A stretch of DNA of 64,000 nt from Marinobacter sp. EhC06 (GCF_001650915.1 NZ_LXYO01000001.1:124001-188000); one strand, 5' to 3'. Shown: positions 9,546-20,535, counted from the stretch's first letter. Made by a program: numbers and translations. Notes: generated from the letters alone by a model not told the origin.

Positions 9546-9794
9546 AGGGGCTCCTCCGGTTTAATGAGTCGGAATAGATCCGCTCGCAAAGCACATGGCT
9601 GACCTTATGCCAACTCGCTGCACTGTTCTTCTTTTGTTTCCGAGTTCCATCTCATTTGAAGCAGGGAATTTCCTTGTGATCACTCCCTGAACCTGAGTAC
9701 GCAAAGAACATTTGCGACTCTCGCCCCGCACGCTCGCGTGAGACCGGGCTCCAGTCGCTATAACTTAGTATTAGTGCGGATTTCAGGCTTACGA

Positions 9795-9824
9795 AATCCT
9801 ACGATTCTTTTGCACAATCCTACG
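9795..9824 (-). promoter_or_regulatory. Candidate AraC-type operator upstream of putP
   Basis: The minus strand shows CGTAGGATT, 12 bases, CGTAGGATT: a perfect 9-bp direct repeat with 21-bp period, i.e. two half-sites on the same face of the helix, as AraC/XylS proteins prefer. It lies 250 bases before the putP start and ahead of AT-rich -10-like sequence (near 9755-9770). The AraC gene at 9849-10628 is the natural candidate to bind it. The rest of the 9546-9848 gap shows no gene. Confidence 0.55.
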
Positions 9825-9848
9825 GGACTAAGGAACTGACCGGCCAAA

Positions 9849-10628
9849 TCAGGCCACACTCTCGCCAACCTGCAATCTTGATGGCGTGGTCCCCTTGTAT
9901 TTCCGCAAGGCATTTGTCAGCGCGCTTTGAGACGAGAAACCCGATCGGTAACTGATTTCGGACACTGTCAGGGTCGTTGTTGCGAGGAGGTTGGCGGCCT
10001 GATCAAGTCGTGTCTGTAATAGAAACTGGTGCGGCGTTATACCTGCCACCTCCCTGAACACCTCATGGAAACGGCTGACACTGAGGCAAACCTCTCCTGC
10101 CATATCTTCGACAGTAATCTTCTTGTGGAGATTTTTGAGAATGTAGCGTCGGACTGTATCAGGGCTGATAGCATTCCGGTTTGACGTGAAGGACTGGCCA
10201 TCTGTGATCCGGTCAGCCATACAATAGAGAATGCTTGAAGCCAGGTGCTGCTGGAGCGTTGTATGATCGGGCGCTCGGTCAAACTCGCCAGCGGCGAACT
10301 GGACGAGACCATGTAAGCGACTATCCATCTGCAAGGTTCGCGGCTTTTCAAACACCCGCATCATGCGCTCGTAATCGGCGTGGGCTGGAGAATTGACGGC
10401 AGGCATAAGCGGATCGAGATTGATCACCAGAACATGATTCTGGTCATTACCACGATAATCGTGTCGGGCTTCCGTGGGCACCAGGTATGCTCGCCAGGTG
10501 TCCAGATAAGCCCCTGCCCCATCAACGCTTAACTCGGCTTCGCCCCGCACCCCGATGACAATCTGGTGGTGTTCATGCCAGTGCTGATGCGCTGCCATGG
10601 GAAGCTTCAGAAGTTTCGCGTTAACCAT
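9849..10628 (-). CDS. AraC-family transcriptional regulator (possible PruR-like proline regulator)
   Basis: 259 aa. The N-terminal half is a cupin-like ligand domain (HQHWHEHHQIVIGVRGEAEL, then a conserved YLVPTEARHDYRG). The C-terminal ~100 residues hold two AraC HTH motifs: ITVEDMAGEVCLSVSRFHEVF...ITPHQFLLQTRL and LTVSEISYRSGFSSQSALTNAL. It sits 303 bases upstream of putP on the same strand. PruR, an AraC-type activator of proline catabolism, is described in Pseudomonas. That role here is inferred from position and from the direct-repeat operator, not shown by sequence identity. Its own promoter lies in the ~100-base gap after tmk. Confidence 0.8.
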   Translation of the reverse strand: MVNAKLLKLPMAAHQHWHEHHQIVIGVRGEAELSVDGAGAYLDTWRAYLVPTEARHDYRGNDQNHVLVINLDPLMPAVNSPAHADYERMMRVFEKPRTLQMDSRLHGLVQFAAGEFDRAPDHTTLQQHLASSILYCMADRITDGQSFTSNRNAISPDTVRRYILKNLHKKITVEDMAGEVCLSVSRFHEVFREVAGITPHQFLLQTRLDQAANLLATTTLTVSEISYRSGFSSQSALTNALRKYKGTTPSRLQVGESVA

Positions 10629-10727
10629 TAAAACTGCCAGCGTTTAACTGAGAATGTTCCTCAATTAAAGCAGAACATTACAGAAAGTGCACGAATGGAA
10701 CAGAAACATCGGGGAAACTCGCAGCTC

Positions 10728-12430
<1,703 letters not shown>

Positions 12431-12435
12431 ACGAT

Positions 12436-13254
12436 TTATTCCAGTGTTTCGAGAGGATTGAAGATTGTCGCAAGTCCGCTATCGACAGGCAAATCATGAC
12501 CGGCAATAGTGCGAACCGGAACAATGCCCAGCACGCTGTTCAGCAAAAAAATACCCTGGCAATCCGGGCCAAGCACATCATTTACCGTGACCGGACGCTC
12601 TGTCACCGTCTCCCCCCTTTGCCTCAGGCGTTCCAGAAGCCATTGCCTGAGCACACCGGCAACCGCCAGACTGGATGCCGGCGGCGTCACCCAGCCACCC
12701 CCCTGACGAAGCAGAAGATTGGTACGGGTGCCTTCGACCAGATTGCCATCGCGATCCGCCATGATCACCTCGAACAGCCGAGGCCCGAGTTCCGCAGCCG
12801 CCAGTACTTGCTCAAGCCGGTTCAGAGACTTCATTCCGGCCACTAACGGATTGACCGCCAGCGGTACTTTGGAGAAATCAACCGCCACGCCTGCAGGATC
12901 CGGCGCTGGCGGCAAAGGTGATGCGGAAACCAGCAGATTGGGCTCCATCCCGGGATCCGGGCGATATCCTCGCCCGCCACTGCCACGGGTCAGTGTCAGC
13001 TTGAGGATCCAGCCATCCGCCTTGAAACGATCGGCGAAACGTTGCGCCGCCTCGACGCAAACGTTGGCGAGCTCTTTCCGGGAAACCTCAATACCAAGTC
13101 GCCCGGCGTCGCGCACCATTCGTTCCAGGTGGCGGGACAACAGAACACCTCTCTGCCCGGACATCCGGATAGTTTCGAACAGCCCGTCACCATAGGCCAG
13201 CCCACGGTCATCGGCGGGCAGGCCGCCCTCATCGGCCCAGTAAAGACGAAACAC
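12436..13254 (-). CDS. pabC: Aminodeoxychorismate lyase
   Basis: 272 aa from a GTG at 13254, 8 bases after the fabF stop. The open frame upstream of this runs inside fabF, so the GTG giving FRLYWADEGGLPADDRGLAY is the sensible start. It is a fold-type IV PLP enzyme: YGDGLFETIRM near the N-terminus, the PLP-lysine region GMKSLNRLEQVLA and the phosphate-binding EGTRTNLLLRQGG. It converts 4-amino-4-deoxychorismate to p-aminobenzoate and pyruvate for folate synthesis. The placement between fabF and mltG matches gammaproteobacterial order. Confidence 0.92.
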   Translation of the reverse strand: MFRLYWADEGGLPADDRGLAYGDGLFETIRMSGQRGVLLSRHLERMVRDAGRLGIEVSRKELANVCVEAAQRFADRFKADGWILKLTLTRGSGGRGYRPDPGMEPNLLVSASPLPPAPDPAGVAVDFSKVPLAVNPLVAGMKSLNRLEQVLAAAELGPRLFEVIMADRDGNLVEGTRTNLLLRQGGGWVTPPASSLAVAGVLRQWLLERLRQRGETVTERPVTVNDVLGPDCQGIFLLNSVLGIVPVRTIAGHDLPVDSGLATIFNPLETLE

Positions 13255-13262
13255 AGCGATTA

Positions 13263-14510
13263 TCAGCCTTCGTAGCGACGGAAAATCAGGGTTCCATTGG
13301 TACCACCGAATCCGAACGAGTTGGACAGCGCCACCCGAACATCGGCCTGACGACTCTTGTGGGCCACGAGATCCAGATCGCACCCTTCATCGGGATTGTC
13401 CAGATTGATGGTTGGCGGCAGCACGCCATCGCGAATGGCCATGACCGAGAAGATTGCTTCCACCGCACCGGCGGCGCCAAGCAGGTGCCCGGTCATTGAT
13501 TTGGTGCTGCTCATGGCCAGCTTTTCAGCATGCGCGCCGAATACCCTCCGGACAGCAGCCACTTCGGCTACGTCACCGACCTGGGTGGAGGTACCGTGGG
13601 CATTGATATAATCAATCTCTTCCGGTTTCAGGCCGGCGTCACGCACGGCATTGGCCATGGAACGGGCCGCGCCCTCACCGTCCTCCGGAGGCGCGGTAAT
13701 GTGGTGAGCATCGTCACTCATCCCGAAGCCAACCACTTCGCCGTATATCGTGGCACCGCGCTGTTTTGCGTGTTCCAGTTCCTCAAGAACGACCACCCCG
13801 GCACCGTCGCTGAGGACAAAGCCGTCCCGATCTTTGTCCCAGGGGCGGCTGGCCTTTTCCGGTTCATCGTTGCGGGTAGACAGTGCCCGGGCAGCGGAGA
13901 AAGCAGCCATGCCGGTACGTGTGGTCGCCATTTCCGACCCACCGGCCAGCATCACTTCGGCGTCGCCATAGGCAATCGTACGGGCCGCATAGCCAATGTT
14001 ATGGGTACCGGTAGTGCAGGCGGTCACAATTGCAATGTTCGGGCCCCGATAGCCAAAACGGATCGCGGCATTCCCGGAAATCATGTTGATAACAGAAGCG
14101 GGCACGAAAAACGGCGAAACCTTTCGGGGCCCGGACTTGTCCATGGTAAGAACGCTTTTCTCGATGTACTCGAGGCCACCGATGCCAGAGCCAATGGCTA
14201 TACCGACGCGCTCCCGGTCAAGCCGGTCAAACGACTCAAGGCCGCTGTTGTCCACCGCCTGTTGGGCGGCAATCAGGCCATAGTGGATAAAGGCGTCGAG
14301 CTTCCTGGCGTCCTTGGGAGAAAGGTAGGACTCCATATCCAGGTCCCGGATGGCCCCTCCAATCCTTGTGTTATAGGCCGACGCGTCAAAGCGATCGATC
14401 ATACCGATCCCGCTACGTCCGGCCTGAATAGCTTCCCAGGACGACTCCACGCTATTGCCGACCGGAGACAGCATGCCCATTCCTGTAATGACAACTCGCC
14501 GTTTAGTCAT
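13263..14510 (-). CDS. fabF: 3-oxoacyl-ACP synthase II
   Basis: 415 aa from ATG 14510 ([20 protein letters not shown]), with AGGTG nine bases upstream. A GTG four codons earlier is possible but less good. The Cys-His-His triad of KAS II is visible: [21 protein letters not shown] and [16 protein letters not shown]. It elongates acyl-ACP with malonyl-ACP and adjusts unsaturated chain length with temperature. A terminator-like hairpin and about 130 bases separate it from acpP, so it may also have its own promoter. Confidence 0.96.
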   Translation of the reverse strand: MTKRRVVITGMGMLSPVGNSVESSWEAIQAGRSGIGMIDRFDASAYNTRIGGAIRDLDMESYLSPKDARKLDAFIHYGLIAAQQAVDNSGLESFDRLDRERVGIAIGSGIGGLEYIEKSVLTMDKSGPRKVSPFFVPASVINMISGNAAIRFGYRGPNIAIVTACTTGTHNIGYAARTIAYGDAEVMLAGGSEMATTRTGMAAFSAARALSTRNDEPEKASRPWDKDRDGFVLSDGAGVVVLEELEHAKQRGATIYGEVVGFGMSDDAHHITAPPEDGEGAARSMANAVRDAGLKPEEIDYINAHGTSTQVGDVAEVAAVRRVFGAHAEKLAMSSTKSMTGHLLGAAGAVEAIFSVMAIRDGVLPPTINLDNPDEGCDLDLVAHKSRQADVRVALSNSFGFGGTNGTLIFRRYEG

Positions 14511-14576
14511 AGCCTGTTGCACCTGATCTTGTCCGAATGAATCTGAACGCAGATTGAACCTGATTATCAGCCAATA

Positions 14577-14615
14577 AAAAAGCCGTCCCTCGCTGTTTCA
14601 CAAGGACGGCTTTTT
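14577..14615 (-). terminator. Terminator-like hairpin between acpP and fabF
   Basis: AAAAAGCCGTCC/GGACGGCTTTTT with a ~15-base loop, and T-runs in both directions. On the minus strand it follows acpP by 26 bases and precedes fabF. It probably causes partial termination, giving excess acpP mRNA over fabF-pabC, as befits very abundant ACP. Confidence 0.75.
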
Positions 14616-14640
14616 GCCTGGCTTTCTTAAATGCAGAGTA

Positions 14641-14874
14641 TCAGGTGTGCGCGACGATGTAGTCGATCGCGTCCTGAACACTTGTCAGCTTCTCGGCTTC
14701 CTCGTCAGGAATCTCGGTTTCAAATTCCTCTTCCAGTGCCATAACCAGCTCAACGGTGTCCAGTGAGTCAGCGCCAAGATCCTCTACAAAAGAAGATGAG
14801 TTCTGAACTTCGGACTCTTTAACGCCCAACTGTTCACAAACGATCTTCTTCACGCGCTCTTCAACTGTACTCAT
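14641..14874 (-). CDS. acpP: Acyl carrier protein
   Basis: 77 aa from ATG 14874 ([20 protein letters not shown]), with GAGGA six bases ahead; an upstream in-frame codon at 14901 is not needed. The phosphopantetheine serine is in [18 protein letters not shown]. The protein is very acidic and four-helical, normal for ACP. It carries growing acyl chains for fatty-acid, lipid A and other acyltransfer reactions. It lies between fabG (133 bases upstream) and fabF. Confidence 0.97.
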   Translation of the reverse strand: MSTVEERVKKIVCEQLGVKESEVQNSSSFVEDLGADSLDTVELVMALEEEFETEIPDEEAEKLTSVQDAIDYIVAHT

Positions 14875-15007
14875 AATGTCCTCACTTTGTGTGTCAACCA
14901 AGCAACTCTAGTGCTGCCAGTTTAGTTTAAACCCTACCTGCAAACAAGCAGGGATTCTGATAAACATGTTGTGCGACAAGGAGTTGCGCACAGACCCCGA
15001 CTGGGGC

Positions 15008-15751
15008 TTATCCCATGTACATTCCGCCGTTCACGTTGATGGTTTCACCCGTCACGTAACCGGCTGCATCTGATGCCAGGAAGGCAACTACGGCTGCCAC
15101 TTCTTCCGGCTCACCCAGACGACCCGCGGGTATGATTTCCAGCATAGTCTCGCGCTGCTTGTCGTCCAGTTTTTTTGTCATATCCGTGTCAATAAATCCG
15201 GGAGCCACACAATTTGCAGTGATACCCCGGTTCGACATTTCTTTGGCCAGGCTTCGGGTAAACCCTTCGACGCCGGCCTTGGCAGCGCAATAGTTGCCCT
15301 GCCCCGGGTTGCCCATACCGGCAACCACCGAGCTTATATTAATGATCCGACCCCATTTAGCCTTCGCCATGCCGCGAAGCACCGCCTTGCTGGTGCGGTA
15401 AACACTGGAAAGATTGGTTTCCAGAACTGACGACCAGTCATCGTCCTTCAAACGCATCAGCAGATTATCACGGGTAATGCCGGCATTGTTGACCAGAATC
15501 AGAGGTGCGCCGGATTTTTCTGTCAGCTCTTTCAGACCTGCTTCTATGCTGGCGGGATCTGCCACGTTCATGACCATGCCATAGCCTTTGTAACCGGCCG
15601 ACTGGAGATCATTGGTGATGGATTCGGCACCGGCCTCACTGGTCGCCGTACCGACGACTTCAGCACCCTGCGCAGCCAGCGCACGGGCAATCGCCTGGCC
15701 AATACCGCGGGTTGCACCGGTTACCAGTGCGGTTTTACCTTCCAGAGACAT
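15008..15751 (-). CDS. fabG: 3-oxoacyl-ACP reductase
   Basis: 247 aa SDR. The NADP-binding TGATRGIGQAIA lies at the N-terminus, NNAGITRDNLLMRL in the middle, the catalytic Ser in NISSVVAGMGN and the Tyr/Lys pair in YCAAKAG. The C-terminus is the classic VTGETINVNGGMYM. It performs the NADPH-dependent reduction of 3-oxoacyl-ACP. It lies 18 bases after fabD. Confidence 0.97.
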   Translation of the reverse strand: MSLEGKTALVTGATRGIGQAIARALAAQGAEVVGTATSEAGAESITNDLQSAGYKGYGMVMNVADPASIEAGLKELTEKSGAPLILVNNAGITRDNLLMRLKDDDWSSVLETNLSSVYRTSKAVLRGMAKAKWGRIINISSVVAGMGNPGQGNYCAAKAGVEGFTRSLAKEMSNRGITANCVAPGFIDTDMTKKLDDKQRETMLEIIPAGRLGEPEEVAAVVAFLASDAAGYVTGETINVNGGMYMG

Positions 15752-15769
15752 GAATAACTCCCTTTCGTT

Positions 15770-16708
15770 TCAGGACTGGCCGAAGGCGTCCAGCGCCTTC
15801 GCCAGCGAATCCGGGTCTTCGATACTGTGAACGGCCAAAGCCCGGTCGATACGTTTGGCAAGCCCTGCCAGGACCTTGCCGGTACCGCACTCAACGGCGA
15901 CTTCGACATCATTGGCAACCAGAGTACGCACAGAATCCGTCCAGAGGACCGGTGAATAAAGCTGCTTGAGCAGGTTGGCCTTCAGTGTAGCGGATTCGGT
16001 CTCGGCGGCAGCGTTAACATTTTGTATAACCGGGATGACAGCATCATTAAAACGCACATCTTCCAACGCTTTTGCCAATTCCTCGGCAGCGCCCTTCATC
16101 AAAGCGCAGTGGGAAGGCACGCTGACCGGCAATGGCATGGCCTTGCGGGCGCCTTTTTCCTTGCAGGCGTCAATGGCGCGCTCAACCGCGGCTGCCGAGC
16201 CAGCAATGACGACCTGGCCGGGCGCATTGAAGTTAACCGCAGAAACCACATCACCTTGCGCAGCGCTTTCGCAGGCCGCAACAACGTCATCGTCCTCAAG
16301 ACCCAGGATAGCGGCCATTTTTCCTTCCCCTGCCGGCACGGCATCCTGCATAAGCTCACCGCGCAGACGAACCAGTTTCACGGCTTCAACAAAGTCGAGG
16401 CTCTCGGCAGCAACTAGGGCGCTATACTCGCCCAGACTGTGACCGGCAAGGAAATCCGGCGCACTGCCACCCGCCACAAACCACTGCCGCCACAGGGCAA
16501 CACTGGCCGTAAGCAGCGCAGGCTGGGTAACCATGGTTTTATTGAGCTCCTCGGCCGGGCCCTTCTGGCAGAGCGCCCAGAGGTCGTAGCCAAGCACATT
16601 GGAGGCTTCAGCAAAGGTTCTGTTGATAATGGGCCAGGTTTCAGCGGCGGCCGAAAGCATGCCCACTGATTGCGACCCTTGTCCTGGAAAAATAAAGGCT
16701 GATTTCAT
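15770..16708 (-). CDS. fabD: Malonyl-CoA:ACP transacylase
   Basis: 312 aa. FIFPGQGSQSVGML lies at the N-terminus, the nucleophile serine in AGHSLGEYSALVAA, the substrate Arg in VRLRGELMQ and the catalytic His in SVPSHCALMKGA. It loads malonyl groups onto ACP. It is preceded by plsX with a 112-base gap and followed closely by fabG. No fabH lies between plsX and fabD, as in pseudomonads and unlike E. coli. Confidence 0.96.
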   Translation of the reverse strand: MKSAFIFPGQGSQSVGMLSAAAETWPIINRTFAEASNVLGYDLWALCQKGPAEELNKTMVTQPALLTASVALWRQWFVAGGSAPDFLAGHSLGEYSALVAAESLDFVEAVKLVRLRGELMQDAVPAGEGKMAAILGLEDDDVVAACESAAQGDVVSAVNFNAPGQVVIAGSAAAVERAIDACKEKGARKAMPLPVSVPSHCALMKGAAEELAKALEDVRFNDAVIPVIQNVNAAAETESATLKANLLKQLYSPVLWTDSVRTLVANDVEVAVECGTGKVLAGLAKRIDRALAVHSIEDPDSLAKALDAFGQS

Positions 16709-16820
16709 AAGCGGGATCTTATCGTCATTGGGTGGTTACGTGAGATTAGCCAATAGTACAAGTTAGGCCAATTATCCGCGAACGCGTGACCAAACCGGGA
16801 CATACTTTAGTCTCAGGCAC

Positions 16821-17852
16821 TCAAAGCATGAGATCGTCGAGACGCTCATTGATACGGCGAGGCACTTCCAGCTCCACTTCCCTGACAGCCTGGCGAATGG
16901 CCGACAGCATAGCGCGTTCGTTGGCGTTGCCATGGCTTTTGATCACCACGCCCTGGAGGCCGAGGAGACTGGCACCGTTGTGCCGGGAAGGATCCATCAA
17001 TTGCAGAAGCCGACCGATAATCGGCCGGGCAAGCAGGCCAACCAGCCTGCCGTAGAGATTTCGGGTAAAAGCCTGCTCCATCAGCTCAATCAGCAGTCCG
17101 GCAACGCCCTCGCCGGTTTTCAGGGCGATGTTGCCGACAAAGCCATCACAGACCACCACATCGGCCACGTCCCGGAACAGATCACTGCCTTCCACATAAC
17201 CGATATAGTTGATGGTATCGCACTGGGCCAGCATGTGAGATGCCAACCGTACCTGCTCATTCCCTTTGATTTCCTCCTCACCGACGTTCAGCAAGGCAAC
17301 CCGCGGCTCCGCCTGGCTGCAGATGGCAGACGCCATCAGTGAGCCCATCAAGGCATACTGATAAAGGTTTTCGGCGGTGGAGTCGACATTGGCACCCAGG
17401 TCAAGGACGTGGCAACGTCCACGCAGCGAGGGAATCAGCTTGGCGATGGCGGGGCGCTCTATGCCCGGATACATCCGGATAATGGTGCGCCCGAACGCCA
17501 TCAGCGCACCTGTGTTCCCGGCGCTGACACAACCCTGGGCTTCATCGTCCCGGACGAGGCTCAGCGCGATGGCCATGGAGGAATTTTTCTTGTGACGAAG
17601 AGCGTGCGAAGGGCGCTCGTTCATGCGCACTACATCCGCAGCCTCAACAATGCGGATTCGGGCATGCCCTTCACGCAACAAAGCCTCGAGCTCGCTCCGA
17701 ATTCCCACCAGAACGATGCTCAAGGCTTCATTTTCGCGCACCGCCTGCAACGAAGCGGCAACCACAACGGCTGCGCCGCGGTCGCCACTCATGGCGTCAA
17801 TCGCGATGGTGACCGGTTTCACCGTTCTGCCATCCGATTCCTGGCGATGCAT
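16821..17852 (-). CDS. plsX: Phosphate acyltransferase PlsX
   Basis: 343 aa. IAIDAMSGDRGAAVVV (family N-terminal DxMGGD-like motif, here DAMSGD), SAGNTGALMA, LDLGANVDSTAENLYQYA and VVCDGFVGNIALKTGEGVA are all characteristic. It makes acyl-phosphate from acyl-ACP, the donor for PlsY in phospholipid synthesis. The ATG at 17852 lies 13 bases after the rpmF stop without a strong Shine-Dalgarno sequence. A GTG ten codons later is the alternative start, so the exact N-terminus is uncertain. Confidence 0.95.
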   Translation of the reverse strand: MHRQESDGRTVKPVTIAIDAMSGDRGAAVVVAASLQAVRENEALSIVLVGIRSELEALLREGHARIRIVEAADVVRMNERPSHALRHKKNSSMAIALSLVRDDEAQGCVSAGNTGALMAFGRTIIRMYPGIERPAIAKLIPSLRGRCHVLDLGANVDSTAENLYQYALMGSLMASAICSQAEPRVALLNVGEEEIKGNEQVRLASHMLAQCDTINYIGYVEGSDLFRDVADVVVCDGFVGNIALKTGEGVAGLLIELMEQAFTRNLYGRLVGLLARPIIGRLLQLMDPSRHNGASLLGLQGVVIKSHGNANERAMLSAIRQAVREVELEVPRRINERLDDLML

Positions 17853-17865
17853 AGCGGCAACGAGA

Positions 17866-18045
17866 TTACTCGTCGCGAGCTTCGATTACCTGCTTGCCAC
17901 GGTAGAAGCCGTCCGGAGACACGTGGTGACGACGATGAACTTCACCGGTGGTCGCATCAGTGCTCAGAGCAGCGGCGCTCAGGGCGTCGTGTGAACGGCG
18001 CATGCCACGCTTGGAACGGGTCTTACGGTTTTGCTGTACAGCCAT
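17866..18045 (-). CDS. rpmF: 50S ribosomal protein L32
   Basis: 59 aa: starts [20 protein letters not shown], then the conserved [20 protein letters not shown] and [12 protein letters not shown]. This is the N-terminal signature and length of the zinc-free (Cys-lacking) L32 type. It is preceded by GGAGCATAATC before the ATG. It sits between yceD and plsX, the standard arrangement that links ribosome and phospholipid synthesis. Confidence 0.98.
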   Translation of the reverse strand: MAVQQNRKTRSKRGMRRSHDALSAAALSTDATTGEVHRRHHVSPDGFYRGKQVIEARDE

Positions 18046-18145
18046 GATTATGCTCCTGACCTGTTAACGTAAACTTTGTCTTGCTGAATAAGTAACGTCT
18101 GTTCGTTAAATGTGCGCCGGCTTCCCGAGGGACACCCGCGCCCGG

Positions 18146-18700
18146 TTAATGCTTTGTCTTCTTGAGATCCGCCAGGACACTGAACGGATTCTCGCCCGAC
18201 TTTCTCACCGGCTCAGCCCCCGAGCCGTCAGGCTCGTAAGCTTCCAGATCTTCCCGGGCCGGACACTCGTCCCGTTCGTGAAGCGGGAACGGTGGCAACA
18301 CCAGCAACAGCTCGTCTTCCACCATCGACCAGAGATCCGCGGTGAAATCATCGGTCAGAAACGGCTCGAGCTCTTTCGGTAGCTGTTGCGCCTGCTCGTC
18401 ACTGGTGACTAGCCCCAGCTTGAATTGGGAGACCAGTGTCACGCTCATGGCGCCCATGCACCGCTGACATTCCAGATCCACCGGAGCGGCCAGTTCACCC
18501 GAAACAACGCGACGCCGCTCGCCGTCCATAAAGAAAGACAGCTTCACCCGGCACGCAGCGCCTTCCGAGAACCCGAAAACCGCTTCGCGAAAACGGCCAA
18601 GCCCGCTGATGGGAATCTCTCCCTCCAGTGTGCTGTTCTGTTCCGCTAACCGGTAAGGATCAACAGATTTGGGCAACTCGGCGTTGGACGCGTTTGACAT
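18146..18700 (-). CDS. yceD: YceD (DUF177), 23S rRNA accumulation protein
   Basis: 184 aa. The conserved DLECQRCMGAM centre and the C-terminal NPFSVLADLKKTKH are the signatures of YceD. The family is needed for normal 23S rRNA accumulation in E. coli and plants and is almost always next to rpmF. The ATG at 18700 gives the family N-terminus (about a dozen residues before VDPYRLAEQ) but has no Shine-Dalgarno sequence. A near-perfect sigma70 promoter places the transcript start only 3-5 bases upstream (see 18710-18738). It heads the cluster that runs to tmk. Confidence 0.93.
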   Translation of the reverse strand: MSNASNAELPKSVDPYRLAEQNSTLEGEIPISGLGRFREAVFGFSEGAACRVKLSFFMDGERRRVVSGELAAPVDLECQRCMGAMSVTLVSQFKLGLVTSDEQAQQLPKELEPFLTDDFTADLWSMVEDELLLVLPPFPLHERDECPAREDLEAYEPDGSGAEPVRKSGENPFSVLADLKKTKH

Positions 18701-18709
18701 AGGCGCGCA

Positions 18710-18738
18710 ATTTTAGGGGCGCAGCCCGCTGCTGTCAA
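18710..18738 (-). promoter_or_regulatory. Consensus sigma70 promoter of the yceD-rpmF-plsX-fab cluster
   Basis: On the minus strand TTGACA (18738-18733), 17 bases, TAAAAT (18715-18710): 6/6 and 5/6 to consensus with ideal spacing. The start site falls near 18703, so the yceD message from this promoter would be almost leaderless. Confidence 0.8.
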
Positions 18739-18838
18739 AGACTTCGTTGCTTTTTCACAAGGGTTTCCGTGCAGATAGGTGTAATTTACGATAACCGCAC
18801 CTCAGATACGCTGGCCAGGCACTCACAGGATACTACCT

Positions 18839-19456
18839 ATGACCCGAAAACCGCTTTTACTGGCATCTTCATCACCTTACAGAAAGGCTCTACTCGACCG
18901 GCTGGGCATGCCCTTCACCTGCGCCAGCCCCGACATCGACGAATCACCACAACCAGGGGAATCCGGGGAGTCGCTCGCCACGCGACTGGCCGAGAACAAG
19001 GCCCGGTCACTGGCGGATCGCTTCCCCGGCCATTGGATCATCGGCTCCGACCAGGTGGCCTGCCTGCCGAATGGCTCGGTGCTGAGCAAGCCCGGCGATT
19101 ATGAGCAGGCAACCAACCAGCTACGCCAGAGCAGCGGTCACAGAGTCCTTTTTCTTACCGGCCTGGCACTGCTTGACGCCGACTCCGGAAACCTCCAGAG
19201 CCTTTGCGAGCCTTACAACGTCCGGTTCCGAAAACTGACTGACCAGGAGATAGAGGCCTACCTGCGGCAAGAGAAACCCTATGACTGCGCCGGCAGCTTC
19301 AAGATGGAAGGTCTGGGCATCACACTGTTCGACGCTCTCGAGGGCCGAGACCCGAACAGCCTGGTGGGATTACCCCTCATTGCCCTGAACGATATGTTGC
19401 GGCGCTGGGGCCGGAATCCCCTACTGGAAAACCGGCCTGAGCCCGGAAAAACTTAA
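18839..19456 (+). CDS. Maf/YceF-type nucleoside triphosphate pyrophosphatase
   Basis: 205 aa. The N-terminal LASSSPYRKALLDRLG is the Maf signature; SDQVACLPNG and PYDCAGSFKMEGLG hold the catalytic Asp and conserved Lys. The YceF branch (rather than YhdE) hydrolyses m7GTP and similar modified nucleotides, preventing their incorporation. Position next to yceD/rpmF is also that of E. coli yceF. Its last 4 bases overlap the convergent sppA. Confidence 0.9.
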   Translation: MTRKPLLLASSSPYRKALLDRLGMPFTCASPDIDESPQPGESGESLATRLAENKARSLADRFPGHWIIGSDQVACLPNGSVLSKPGDYEQATNQLRQSSGHRVLFLTGLALLDADSGNLQSLCEPYNVRFRKLTDQEIEAYLRQEKPYDCAGSFKMEGLGITLFDALEGRDPNSLVGLPLIALNDMLRRWGRNPLLENRPEPGKT

Positions 19457-20496
19457 CGCAGCTCGAGACGGGACTCGACCAACTGACTGGCAAAGCCCTC
19501 ACCAAAGGCAACGCCAAGCTGATCGACAATATCCTGGAACGGCGACTTGCGGCGACTGTAGTCCACAAGCTTCTCCTGCCCGATGATCTGCCGGGCCACG
19601 TGTGAAGCACTGCCAAGCCCATCAGCCAGCCCTAGCTCAACGGCTTGCTCGCCACTCCACACCAAGCCACTGAACAGCCGCTCGTCATCCGCCAGGCGAT
19701 CACCACGACCCTGCTTGACTGCAGCAATAAATTGTTGATGGGTGTTTTCCAGCACGCTCTGCCAGAACGCTACCTCTTCTTCCTGCTCCGGAGAGAACGG
19801 ATCCAGGAAAGCCTTGTTTTCACCTGCAGTATAAAGGCGGCGATCGACGCCAATTTTCTCCATTACCTCGGTGAACCCGAAGCCACCAGCTACTACCCCG
19901 ATCGAGCCGACAAGACTGGCACGATTGGCGTATATTTCATCCGTAGCCGCAGCAATGTAGTAAGCCCCGGAGGCGCCAATATCCGAGATCACGGCGTAAA
20001 CCTTCTTCTCCGGGTATTCTTCCCGCAGGCGATTGATCTCATCGTAAACATAACCCGCCTGAACCGGGCTACCGCCCGGACTGTTGATGCGCAGGATCAC
20101 GGCCACCGAGTTTGGCTCTTCAAAGGCTGTCCGGAGAGACCCAACAATATTGTCTGCGCTTGCCAGCTCGTCTGCAGCGATCGGACCGTTAATCTCCACC
20201 AGAGCAGTATGCTTTCCTGCCACCCCTTCAAGAGACTCGCCAAGGGGAAATTTGAACATGAACAGCAAGGCGATCAGGTACCCGAAAGTCAGGAACTTGA
20301 AAAAGATACCCCAACGCCGGCTTCTGCGCTGTTCGGCCTGCAGCGACATAACCAGCTTTTCGATAAGCTTCCAGTCACGGCCTGATTCGGGCGGAAGCTT
20401 CGGAGACTTACGCCCGAAAAACGGTTTACTCTCTTTCTCCGGCTCCACCGGCTTGTCACCCCAATCGGCAGACTTGTCAGATTCCCAGTCACTCAT
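19453..20496 (-). CDS. sppA: Signal peptide peptidase SppA (short form)
   Basis: 347 aa. A charged N-terminal cytoplasmic stretch is followed by one TM segment near residues 65-85 (GIFFKFLTFGYLIALLFMF) and a ClpP-like domain. The nucleophile serine is in SDIGASGAYYIAAATDEIYA and the general-base lysine in AGENKAFLDPFSP. Short SppA lacks the tandem repeat of the E. coli enzyme. It degrades cleaved signal peptides on the periplasmic side. It lies 39 bases after a HAD phosphatase in the rluC-HAD-sppA string, conserved in pseudomonads. Confidence 0.93.
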   Translation of the reverse strand: MSDWESDKSADWGDKPVEPEKESKPFFGRKSPKLPPESGRDWKLIEKLVMSLQAEQRRSRRWGIFFKFLTFGYLIALLFMFKFPLGESLEGVAGKHTALVEINGPIAADELASADNIVGSLRTAFEEPNSVAVILRINSPGGSPVQAGYVYDEINRLREEYPEKKVYAVISDIGASGAYYIAAATDEIYANRASLVGSIGVVAGGFGFTEVMEKIGVDRRLYTAGENKAFLDPFSPEQEEEVAFWQSVLENTHQQFIAAVKQGRGDRLADDERLFSGLVWSGEQAVELGLADGLGSASHVARQIIGQEKLVDYSRRKSPFQDIVDQLGVAFGEGFASQLVESRLELR

Positions 20497-20535
20497 GCTC
20501 GCTTCCTGTCAGCAACTTCAATGAATTCGGCCCGT

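Noticed and set aside
12436..13383. Longer pabC reading from 13383
   Set aside because: The extra 43 codons lie inside fabF and resemble no PabC; the GTG at 13254 gives the family N-terminus.
16709..16820. Missing fabH between plsX and fabD as a gene loss
   Set aside because: The same order without fabH is normal in pseudomonads, so it is not a local deletion worth reporting.
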